A stretch of DNA of 5,506 nucleotides from Calditrichota bacterium (GTDB taxonomy: Bacteria; CLD3): the NCBI GenBank assembly GCA_008501735.1, contig QQUF01000042.1, positions 1 through 5,506 on the forward strand, given 5' to 3'. The position numbers were made by a program, and so were the translations under genes. Positions 1 to 5,506 of the stretch are shown in pieces. The notes below the pieces were generated by a model. It saw nothing but the letters and a program-made list of their open reading frames with translations, was not told the origin of the DNA and did no database searches. Position 1 is the first letter of the stretch. Each line of letters opens with the position of its first letter.

Positions 1-387
1 CTGTGAAAGTTCACTCAAAGAAGAAAGTCCAAAAGACATTCCGTTGTTTGGTGAGTAAAAGATACCTTCACTTGTTTTTACAAAAATATTATTATTTCTA
101 CTAATTAGAATTTCTTCAACAGGAAAGCCGAAGTTAGTGTTTTGAGATAAATTTAAAGCTGTCCATTCAACTTGAGGACTAAAACTTTTCACACTTCTGT
201 AAAGTGTTGCACTTCCATTTACGGATTTTTTCAGTCCCAAAATTATGAATACTTCACTACTTTTGGTTTTGTATTCAACAATCGGATTTTCTTTGTCTTT
301 CTTAGCTTCTTCTAATTCAAAATAATTTCTTGGTAAACCGAAAACATTCCCAACTAAAATCACGAGTAAAAGTAAAATTACTTTCAT
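1..387 (-). CDS. Copy 1 (partial): T9SS-exported Asp-box propeller protein, N-terminal part
   Basis: The start codon is at 387-385 and the frame stays open to the window edge, giving 129 residues with the 3' end missing. It begins MKVILLLLVILVGNVFG, a Sec signal peptide with a short Lys-containing n-region and a Leu/Ile/Val core. A charged segment (about residues 24-33) follows, then the first Asp-box-like motif SPNNGMSF at 112-119. Nearly every residue matches copies 2 and 3, so the missing part probably carries the same propeller, ASH-like and sorting domains; that is inference. Residue 87 is Gly where both other copies have Asp (NFGFP versus NFDFP). The same start is used in all three copies, directly before the signal peptide and after a shared AGAGAAGT leader. 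It is the most downstream copy in the window and has its own candidate promoter in the spacer upstream. Confidence 0.9.
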   Translation of the reverse strand, partial: MKVILLLLVILVGNVFGLPRNYFELEEAKKDKENPIVEYKTKSSEVFIILGLKKSVNGSATLYRSVKSFSPQVEWTALNLSQNTNFGFPVEEILISRNNNIFVKTSEGIFYSPNNGMSFGLSSLSELSQ

Positions 388-388
388 A

Positions 389-400
389 CTTCTCTGCCTT
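389..400 (-). promoter_or_regulatory. Weak ribosome-binding region of copy 1, shared by copies 1-3
   Basis: On the minus strand the start codon is preceded by AAGGCAGAGAAGT. AAGG lies 9 nt upstream of the ATG and a purine-rich AGAGAAG ends 1 nt before it. The same bases stand before copy 2 (2743-2754) and copy 3 (5085-5096), which fixes the start choice for all three. It is not a strong Shine-Dalgarno sequence, which is normal for Bacteroidota-type genomes. Confidence 0.45.
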
Positions 401-442
401 TTTTAATTCTATGGCTTTTTTTAAAATATTTTTTTAACTCAT

Positions 443-475
443 CAAAAATAAACTAATAATTTTGGTTTTTGACAA
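443..475 (-). promoter_or_regulatory. Candidate promoter of copy 1
   Basis: On the minus strand TTG (475-473) is followed after 22 nt by TATTTTTG (450-443). The latter fits the Bacteroidota -7 consensus TAnnTTTG; the usual spacing to the -33 TTG is a little shorter. The same bases can also be read as a sigma70-like pair, TTGTCA-N17-TTTATT. The implied 5' untranslated region is about 50 nt. Support comes from the same arrangement upstream of copies 2 and 3, including in the otherwise diverged third spacer. Confidence 0.45.
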
Positions 476-513
476 TAGCAAATTTTAGCACTATAAACTA
501 TTCTCTAACAATT

Positions 514-540
514 GAGAACCTCACTGGAAGTGAGAATCTC
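514..540 (-). other. Stem-loop just downstream of copy 2
   Basis: An imperfect inverted repeat has arms 514-525 and 529-540 around a 3-nt loop. As minus-strand RNA it gives 11 of 12 pairs, including one G-U wobble and one U-U mismatch. It begins 5 nt after the stop codon of copy 2. No U-run follows it in the direction of transcription; the T5 run is before the stem. It is therefore not a standard intrinsic terminator, and it may be a 3'-end stabiliser or processing site. A short competing stem (TTCTC at 518-514 with GAGAA at 505-501) is also possible. Confidence 0.45.
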
Positions 541-545
541 AAAAA

Positions 546-2741
546 TTATTTTAAAAGTAGCATCTTTTTCGTGATGCTATTTTTATTACTTACAAGTTTG
601 TAAAAATAGATTCCTGAACTAACAGGTTTCCCAAACTTGTCAACGCCGTTCCAAACAATTTCACCTGAATTGGAACTTAGTTTCCACGATTTCACCTCCT
701 CTCCGAGAATGTTAAAAATTAAAAGTTTTGCTTTTTCGTAATTTGTAATTTGTAATTCGTAATTAATTGTCGTTGAAGGATTAAAAGGATTCGGATAATT
801 TTGGCTTAAATGAAAGTCTTTAATTTCGTTAGAGTTTTCTTCCGAACTTGTAACAATCTCAGCAGTTACAAGAACAGGTTGAATAGACTTAACTTGCTGA
901 TTAGTGTGAAACTGAATGTTTTGTGAGTAAGAACCTGCCATTTGTGGAAAGAAAAACAGATTGAGTGAAACGGAAGAGTCAGGTTGAATAGTAAAAGGAA
1001 GAGAATTCAGTGAAGCAATGTTTGTTGGAAAGTCAATTTGAGAAATAGTTAGAGGAAGGTTTCCAATATTTTTAATCACAATATTTGTGTCAACTGAAAC
1101 TGTGTTGGAAGAGTCAATAATTCCCAACTCCAAATTATTTGATTTAAAGAAAGGCATTTTGTAAAAACCTCTACGGAACCTTAAATTAAGTTCTCCAAGT
1201 CCGGGAGAAACTTCTTTTGCATCAGTGTAAGCAGTGTAAACGAGAGAATCGTCAATAGCAACTCCGTAGTTTATCAGAATACCATTTAAATCTGGTTCGT
1301 ATTTTGAAACTTGAATATGTTGAGAGAAAGTTTCTCCGTTATCTCTTGAGAATCTTGTAATTAGTCTTCTTCCTGGCCAAAATTGGTCGTCATACCAAAC
1401 AGGAAAGACATTATTTCCGTGTGAAGCGAGTTGTTGTTTAATTTCAGCTGTACAACTTGAATCCATCATACACAGAGTAACATTTGGAGTAAAGGAAGTT
1501 CCGTAATTTTCACTTTTAATGTAAGCGATATAAGTAAACCCTTGAGTAAGATGAAAAGTATTAGTGTGAAAAAATACTTCTGGCCAATCCGTGTTATTAC
1601 CAGTTGGATTAATATCATATTCACCAGTCCAAGAGTTTCCCAAGTCAAAAGACCTGTAAGCGGCAGTCTCACCAAGAGCAGTTGAATTTCCTGTTCTTGC
1701 ATAAACAATAGAGTTTCCACCAATCGCAACACTCGGTCTCTGAATCGTACTAAACAAAGGACCTGCTATCGAATCGTAAGGAGAAAAACTCATTCCTTCA
1801 TCATAAGAAATTGATTGATAAACATTTCCACCTGCTCCCGTTTCCTGATAATCATAAAGTGTGTCTCCACGAGCTATGAAACCAGATTGAACTGCATAAG
1901 TTATGGGAACTTTAGGATTCCAAGTCAAACCTCTGTCATCACTAACATAAATTCTTATCTCAGGAGGATTGCTTTGTGATGTGGTAATCGTGTAAGCGTG
2001 AACGTAACTTCCCGAAGTAAAAACTTCATAGATTCCTCCCATTGTGTCAGAAATTACAAGCTCAGGAGCAAAGGTAGTTCCGTAGTCATCACTTCTGAAA
2101 TAACTGAGTCTTTTATCTTCACCCAAAGTAAACAAGTGAACAGTTCCCGAATCGTCAACTGCAACTTTACCGTGCATTCCTGCAAAACCTGTAACATTGA
2201 AAGTTTTAAAAACTTGAGTTGTGTCCCAAAGAATTGTGTCCCAAACAGTTGGTTCATAAGGTGGAAGGTCATTTATTTTATTTGAATATTTTGAAGGTAG
2301 AGTAGGGAAAGGAGTTTCAAAATCAGATGAAACTTCAAAGTAATCTATTTTTTCTTGTGAAAGTTCACTCAAAGAAGAAAGCCCAAAAGACATTCCGTTG
2401 TTTGGTGAGTAAAAGATACCTTCACTTGTTTTTACAAAAATATTATTATTTCTACTAATTAGAATTTCTTCAACAGGAAAGTCGAAGTTAGTGTTTTGAG
2501 ATAAATTTAAAGCTGTCCATTCAACAAGAGGGCTGAAACTCTTCACACTTCTGTAAAGTGTTGCACTTCCGTTTACGGATTTTTTCAGTCCCAAAATTAT
2601 GAATACTTCACTGCTTTTTGTTTTGTATTCAATGATTGGATTTTCTTTGTCTTTCTTAGCTTCTTCTAATTCAAAATAATTTCTTGGTAAACCGAAAACA
2701 TTCCCAATTAAAATCACGAGTAAAAGTAAAATTACTTTCAT
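546..2741 (-). CDS. Copy 2: T9SS-exported Asp-box (BNR/sialidase-like) propeller protein with ASH-like and type A sorting domains
   Basis: Complete, 731 aa. A signal peptide covers residues 1-17 or so. Seven Asp-box-like motifs start at 112 (SPNNGMSF), 217 (SDDYGTTF), 267 (SDDRGLTW), 312 (SYDEGMSF), 364 (SFDLGNSW), 410 (SENYGTSF) and 465 (SRDNGETF). From the second onward they are about 45-55 residues apart, as expected for blades of a sialidase-type beta-propeller. Residues about 534-630 resemble an ASH/choice-of-anchor-D domain (VIKNIGNLPLTI, then FTIQPDSS, FFPQMAGSYSQ, FHTN). Residues 643-731 are a T9SS type A sorting domain: NYPNPFNPST, NILGEEV, GKPVSSGIYFYKL and terminal TKKMLLLK. The product should cross the inner membrane by Sec and the outer membrane by T9SS, then be anchored or released. 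The only two cysteines, C424 and C430, could form a disulfide. I see no clear sialidase active site (Arg triad, Tyr/Glu pair), so binding or an unknown enzymatic role is equally possible. Confidence 0.93.
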   Translation of the reverse strand: MKVILLLLVILIGNVFGLPRNYFELEEAKKDKENPIIEYKTKSSEVFIILGLKKSVNGSATLYRSVKSFSPLVEWTALNLSQNTNFDFPVEEILISRNNNIFVKTSEGIFYSPNNGMSFGLSSLSELSQEKIDYFEVSSDFETPFPTLPSKYSNKINDLPPYEPTVWDTILWDTTQVFKTFNVTGFAGMHGKVAVDDSGTVHLFTLGEDKRLSYFRSDDYGTTFAPELVISDTMGGIYEVFTSGSYVHAYTITTSQSNPPEIRIYVSDDRGLTWNPKVPITYAVQSGFIARGDTLYDYQETGAGGNVYQSISYDEGMSFSPYDSIAGPLFSTIQRPSVAIGGNSIVYARTGNSTALGETAAYRSFDLGNSWTGEYDINPTGNNTDWPEVFFHTNTFHLTQGFTYIAYIKSENYGTSFTPNVTLCMMDSSCTAEIKQQLASHGNNVFPVWYDDQFWPGRRLITRFSRDNGETFSQHIQVSKYEPDLNGILINYGVAIDDSLVYTAYTDAKEVSPGLGELNLRFRRGFYKMPFFKSNNLELGIIDSSNTVSVDTNIVIKNIGNLPLTISQIDFPTNIASLNSLPFTIQPDSSVSLNLFFFPQMAGSYSQNIQFHTNQQVKSIQPVLVTAEIVTSSEENSNEIKDFHLSQNYPNPFNPSTTINYELQITNYEKAKLLIFNILGEEVKSWKLSSNSGEIVWNGVDKFGKPVSSGIYFYKLVSNKNSITKKMLLLK
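738..765 (-). repeat. Heptanucleotide tandem repeat (4 units) inside the sorting domain of copy 2
   Basis: On the plus strand four 7-bp units run head to tail: gtaattt, gtaattt, gtaattc, gtaatta. On the coding strand this is an AATTACn-type repeat and gives the peptide INYELQITNYE. Because 3 x 7 = 21 bp, gain or loss of three units keeps the frame and adds or removes seven residues. Copies 3 and 4 lack the repeat and have INYKLAFNNKGK here, two residues shorter. It lies between the NYPNPFNPST motif and the NILGEEV strand. Confidence 0.8.
1690..1961. repeat. 272-bp tract identical to 4032-4303 (copy 2 member)
   Basis: By line-by-line comparison every base matches 4032-4303 at an offset of 2342. 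The bases just outside differ (1689 t versus a; 1962 a versus g). It encodes residues 261-351, including the third and fourth Asp-boxes. Synonymous positions are also unchanged, unlike the flanking coding sequence, which suggests recent gene conversion or unequal crossing-over. Confidence 0.85.
2144..2255. repeat. 112-bp tract identical to 4486-4597 (copy 2 member)
   Basis: This is a second stretch with no base differences between copies 2 and 3, bounded by mismatches at 2143 and 2256. It encodes about residues 163-199, the WDT-rich segment and the strand before the second Asp-box. The region between it and the 272-bp tract (1962-2143) carries a cluster of substitutions. Confidence 0.75.
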
Positions 2742-2796
2742 ACTTCTCTGCCTTTTTTAAAATTGTGGCTTTTTTTAAAATATTTTTTTAACTCAT

Positions 2797-2829
2797 CAAA
2801 AATAAACTAATAATTTTGGTTTTTGACAA
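2797..2829 (-). promoter_or_regulatory. Candidate promoter of copy 2
   Basis: Every base is the same as in the promoter region of copy 1: TTG at 2829-2827, a 22-nt spacer and TATTTTTG at 2804-2797, or TTGTCA-N17-TTTATT read as sigma70-like. It lies about 55 nt upstream of the copy 2 start at 2741. The surrounding 158-bp spacer differs from the copy 1 spacer at only 5 positions by hand count. Confidence 0.45.
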
Positions 2830-2867
2830 TAGCAAATTTTAGCACTATAAACTATTCTCTAACAATT

Positions 2868-2894
2868 GAGAACCTCACTGAAAGTGAGAATCTC
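2868..2894 (-). other. Stem-loop just downstream of copy 3
   Basis: This is the same imperfect stem as at 514-540, with arms 2868-2879 and 2883-2894, starting 5 nt after the stop codon of copy 3. The single base difference from the other hairpin falls in the 3-nt loop (gaa versus gga on the plus strand), so the stem itself is unchanged. No U-run follows in the direction of transcription. Confidence 0.45.
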
Positions 2895-2899
2895 AAAAA

Positions 2900-5083
2900 T
2901 TATTTTAAAAGTAGCATTTTTTTCGTAATGCTGTTTTTGTTACTTACAAGTTTGTAAAAATAGATTCCTGAACTAACAGGCTTACCAAACTTGTCAACAC
3001 CGTTCCAAACAATTTCACCTGAATTGGAATTTAGTTTCCACGAATTCACCTCCTCTCCGAGAATGTTAAAAATTGTAAGTTTACCTTTATTGTTAAATGC
3101 TAATTTATAATTGATAACTGTTGAAGGGTTAAAAGGATTCGGGTAATTTTGGCTCAAATGAAAGTCTTTAATCTCATTTGAGTTTTCTTCCAAATTTGTA
3201 ACAATTTCAGCATTTACAATAACAGGTTGAATTGATTTAACTTGTTGGTTAGTGTGAAACTGAATGCTTTGGGAATAAGAGCCTGAACTTGGAATAAAGA
3301 AAGAGAAGTTAAAAGTAGTAGAAGAATTAGGAAGAATAGTAATTGGAAGAGCCGTTAGTGAAGCGATGTTGTTTGGAAAGTCAACTTGAGAAATGGTTAG
3401 TGGAAGATTACCAATATTTTTGATTACAATACTTGTATCAATTGAAGTAGTAGTAGAAGAATCAATAACTCCAAGGTTCAACTCATTAGATTTAAAGAAT
3501 GGCATTTTGTAAAAACCTCTACGGAATCTTAGATTGAGTTCAAAGTTTCCGGGAGTTGGTTGTTTTGAATCAGTGTAAGCGGTGTAAACAAGAGAATCGT
3601 CAATTGCAACTCCATAATTTACTAAAACACCATTGATTCCAGGACCTTGTTGGGAAACTTCAATGTGTTGAGAAAAAGTTTCTCCATTGTCCCTTGAGAA
3701 TCTTGTAGCCAAATCTTTTCCAAAAAGAACATCATTAAAAACAGGAAAAACATTACTTCCGTGTGTAGCTAATTGTTGTTTGATTTCTGCTGTGCAAAAG
3801 GAGTCAATCTTACACAGAGTAATATTTGGTATAAAAGTAGCTCCGTAGTTTTCACTTTTGCTATAAGCAACATAAGTGAAACCTTGAGAAAGATGAAAAG
3901 TATTTGTGTGAAAAAAGATTTCGGGCCAATCTGAATTATTTCCTGTCGGATTCACATCGTATTCATCAGTCCAAGAATTTCCTAAGTCAAAAGACCTGTA
4001 AGCGGCAGTTTCTCCAAGAACTGTTGAGTTACCTGTTCTTGCATAAACAATAGAGTTTCCACCAATCGCAACACTCGGTCTCTGAATCGTACTAAACAAA
4101 GGACCTGCTATCGAATCGTAAGGAGAAAAACTCATTCCTTCATCATAAGAAATTGATTGATAAACATTTCCACCTGCTCCCGTTTCCTGATAATCATAAA
4201 GTGTGTCTCCACGAGCTATGAAACCAGATTGAACTGCATAAGTTATGGGAACTTTAGGATTCCAAGTCAAACCTCTGTCATCACTAACATAAATTCTTAT
4301 CTCGGGAGGAGAACTTTGTGATGTTGTAATCGTGTAAGCATAAACATAATTTTCAGAAGTCGAAACTTCATAAATTGCTCCCATTGTGTCAGAAATTACA
4401 AGTTCAGGAGCAAAAGTAGTCCCAAAATCATCACTTCGGTAGTAGCTTAATCTTTTGTCTTCACCCAAAGTAAACAAGTGGACATTTCCCGAATCGTCAA
4501 CTGCAACTTTACCGTGCATTCCTGCAAAACCTGTAACATTGAAAGTTTTAAAAACTTGAGTTGTGTCCCAAAGAATTGTGTCCCAAACAGTTGGTTCGTA
4601 AGGTGGAAGGTCATTAATTTTATTTGAATACTTTGAGGGAAGAGTAGGAAAAGGAGTTTCAAAATCAGATGAAACTTCAAAGTAATCTATTTTTTCTTGT
4701 GAAAGTTCACTCAAAGAAGAAAGTCCAAAAGACATTCCGTTGTTTGGTGAGTAAAAGATACCTTCACTTGTTTTTACAAAAATATTATTATTTCTACTAA
4801 TTAGAATTTCTTCAACAGGAAAGTCGAAGTTAGTGTTTTGAGATAAATTTAAAGCTGTCCATTCAACTTGAGGACTAAAACTTTTCACACTTCTGTAAAG
4901 TGTTGAACTTCCGTTAACGGATTCTTTCAATCCGAGAATTATAAATACCTCACTACTTTTAGTTTTGTATTCAACGATTGGATTTTCTTTGTCTTTCTTA
5001 GCTTCTTCTAATTCAAAATAATTTTTTGGTAACCCGAAAACATTCCCAACTAAAATCACGAGTAAAAGTAAAATTACTTTCAT
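2900..5083 (-). CDS. Copy 3: T9SS-exported Asp-box (BNR/sialidase-like) propeller protein with ASH-like and type A sorting domains
   Basis: Complete, 727 aa, with the architecture of copy 2. A signal peptide spans 1-17 or so. Asp-box-like motifs start at 112, 217 (SDDFGTTF), 267, 312, 364, 410 (SENYGATF) and 463. The ASH-like domain covers about 532-628 and the T9SS type A sorting domain 641-727. It is about 87% identical to copy 2 by hand count. The four-residue difference comes from two 2-residue deletions: one after residue 448 (FNDVLFGKDLA replaces WYDDQFWPGRRLI) and one in the sorting domain (LAFNNKGK replaces the heptamer-repeat peptide). Most substitutions lie after residue 355; residues 261-354 have none. 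Both cysteines are kept (LCKIDSFC). The upstream spacer is the diverged one, so expression could differ from copies 1 and 2. The ligand or enzymatic role is unknown. Confidence 0.93.
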   Translation of the reverse strand: MKVILLLLVILVGNVFGLPKNYFELEEAKKDKENPIVEYKTKSSEVFIILGLKESVNGSSTLYRSVKSFSPQVEWTALNLSQNTNFDFPVEEILISRNNNIFVKTSEGIFYSPNNGMSFGLSSLSELSQEKIDYFEVSSDFETPFPTLPSKYSNKINDLPPYEPTVWDTILWDTTQVFKTFNVTGFAGMHGKVAVDDSGNVHLFTLGEDKRLSYYRSDDFGTTFAPELVISDTMGAIYEVSTSENYVYAYTITTSQSSPPEIRIYVSDDRGLTWNPKVPITYAVQSGFIARGDTLYDYQETGAGGNVYQSISYDEGMSFSPYDSIAGPLFSTIQRPSVAIGGNSIVYARTGNSTVLGETAAYRSFDLGNSWTDEYDVNPTGNNSDWPEIFFHTNTFHLSQGFTYVAYSKSENYGATFIPNITLCKIDSFCTAEIKQQLATHGSNVFPVFNDVLFGKDLATRFSRDNGETFSQHIEVSQQGPGINGVLVNYGVAIDDSLVYTAYTDSKQPTPGNFELNLRFRRGFYKMPFFKSNELNLGVIDSSTTTSIDTSIVIKNIGNLPLTISQVDFPNNIASLTALPITILPNSSTTFNFSFFIPSSGSYSQSIQFHTNQQVKSIQPVIVNAEIVTNLEENSNEIKDFHLSQNYPNPFNPSTVINYKLAFNNKGKLTIFNILGEEVNSWKLNSNSGEIVWNGVDKFGKPVSSGIYFYKLVSNKNSITKKMLLLK
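4032..4303. repeat. 272-bp tract identical to 1690-1961 (copy 3 member)
   Basis: This is the copy 3 partner of the base-for-base identical tract. It begins just inside the codon for residue 351 and ends at the first base of codon 261, inside the propeller. Divergence resumes immediately on both sides. Confidence 0.85.
4486..4597. repeat. 112-bp tract identical to 2144-2255 (copy 3 member)
   Basis: This is the copy 3 partner of the second identical tract, at the same 2342-bp offset. The next base (4598, g versus a) is the first mismatch. Confidence 0.75.
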
Positions 5084-5146
5084 ACTTCTCTGCCTTTTTT
5101 AAAATTGTGGCTTTTTTTAAAAATTTAACTTTTTCTAAAAACTCAT

Positions 5147-5179
5147 AAAAAATAAACTAACAAATTTGAATTTTATCAA
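5147..5179 (-). promoter_or_regulatory. Candidate promoter of copy 3 (diverged version)
   Basis: TTG (5179-5177), a 22-nt gap and TATTTTTT (5154-5147) repeat the geometry seen before copies 1 and 2, although much of the gap differs. Read as sigma70-like it is TTGATA-N17-TTTATT. The block TTAGTTTATTTTT is kept. The last base of the -7-like box is T rather than G, which departs from TAnnTTTG and could alter strength. The region between this box and the start codon also differs from the other spacers. Confidence 0.4.
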
Positions 5180-5201
5180 CGCCTAAATTTGTAAACTCAA
5201 G

Positions 5202-5229
5202 AACCTTAGTAAAATATTCCTCAAAGGTT
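5202..5229 (-). other. Weak inverted repeat downstream of copy 4
   Basis: Short 6-bp arms (aacctt at 5202-5207 and aaggtt at 5224-5229) enclose a 16-nt loop, 5 nt after the stop codon of copy 4. It occupies the place of the stronger stem-loops behind copies 2 and 3 but is unrelated in sequence. No U-run follows it. It could be chance. Confidence 0.2.
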
Positions 5230-5234
5230 ATATT

Positions 5235-5506
5235 TTATTTTAAAAGCAGCATTTTCTTAGTAATGCTGTTTTTATCACTTACAAGTTTGTAAAAATAGAT
5301 TCCTGAACTAACAGGTTTCCCAAACTTGTCAATGCCATTCCAAACAACTTCACCTGAATTGGAACTTAGTTTCCACGAATTCACCTCCTCTCCGAGAATG
5401 TTAAAAATTGTAAGTTTACCTTTATTGTTAAATGCTAATTTATAATTGATAACTGTTGAAGGATTAAAAGGGTTAGGATAATTTTGACTTAAATGAAAGT
5501 CTTTAA
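5235..5506 (-). CDS. Copy 4 (partial): C-terminal T9SS type A sorting domain
   Basis: The stop codon is at 5237-5235 and the frame is open to the window end, giving 89 whole codons; the 5' part lies outside the window. The peptide starts KDFHLSQNYPNPFNPST and ends SITKKMLLLK, a complete type A sorting domain that directs export through T9SS. It carries the LAFNNKGKLTIF version found in copy 3 rather than the repeat-derived version of copy 2. It has a few private changes, such as VVWNGID for IVWNGVD and VSDKN for VSNKN. By analogy with its neighbours the missing part should be a signal peptide, propeller and ASH-like domain, but that cannot be seen here. It is the most upstream gene in the array shown, 151 bp from the start of copy 3. 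Confidence 0.9.
   Translation of the reverse strand, partial: KDFHLSQNYPNPFNPSTVINYKLAFNNKGKLTIFNILGEEVNSWKLSSNSGEVVWNGIDKFGKPVSSGIYFYKLVSDKNSITKKMLLLK

Noticed and set aside
514-540. Rho-independent terminator
   Set aside because: The stem is acceptable, but no U-run follows it on either strand; the T5 run precedes it in the direction of transcription.
692-700. A perfect AGGAGGTGA anti-16S complement inside the sorting-domain coding region, also at 3046-3054 and 5381-5389
   Set aside because: It is explained by the conserved GEEV codons. The nearby GTG opens only an 8-codon frame, so an internal ribosome start is not supported.
1998-2285. A 95-codon open frame on the plus strand, plus shorter minus-strand frames at 1466-1732, 2054-2272 and 4447-4680
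   Set aside because: All lie inside copies 2 or 3 in other frames, have no recognisable domains or supported starts, and look like shadows of the AT-rich real genes.
546-2741. Assignment as an active sialidase
   Set aside because: Asp-box motifs are structural and occur in many propellers. I could not identify the arginine triad, the acid/base Asp or the Tyr/Glu nucleophile pair.
1-5506. CRISPR array or transposon explanation for the repeats
   Set aside because: The repeats are whole gene units of about 2.35 kb with no short repeat-spacer pattern, no transposase and no terminal inverted repeats or target duplications at unit borders.

Overview
This window is one tandem array of near-identical genes. 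All of its coding sequence lies on the minus strand, as four copies of one gene head to tail. The window edges cut copy 1 (positions 1-387, 5' part only) and copy 4 (5235-5506, 3' part only). Copies 2 (546-2741, 731 aa) and 3 (2900-5083, 727 aa) are complete. Each unit is about 2.34-2.35 kb, made of one gene plus a 151-158 bp AT-rich spacer. I see no other genes, RNA genes or mobile elements.

Each full protein has a signal peptide, then a chain of seven Asp-box-like motifs (S-x-D-x-G-x-[ST]-[FW]) typical of sialidase/BNR-type beta-propellers. An ASH/choice-of-anchor-D-like immunoglobulin-fold domain follows, and then a C-terminal type A sorting domain of the type IX secretion system (T9SS). 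The predicted product is therefore a secreted or surface-attached propeller protein. Its ligand or activity cannot be read from the sequence, and I see no convincing sialidase active site.

The T9SS sorting domain, with its NYPNPFNPST and NILGEEV core, and the low GC content point to the Bacteroidota/Chlorobiota (FCB) group. The style resembles Ignavibacteria and relatives, but that placement is an inference.

The most interesting signal is how the copies have evolved. Copies 2 and 3 are about 87% identical in protein by hand count, but the differences are very unevenly spread. A 272-bp stretch is identical at every base, including synonymous sites. The N-terminal 200 residues differ at only about 7 positions, while the C-terminal half holds most of the changes. 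Copy 1 looks like a mosaic of copies 2 and 3. Two of the three spacers are about 97% identical, which is more than the coding sequence beside them. The third spacer has diverged but keeps a candidate promoter at exactly the same geometry. This fits an array kept alike by gene conversion or unequal crossing-over, with local diversification of the exported proteins.
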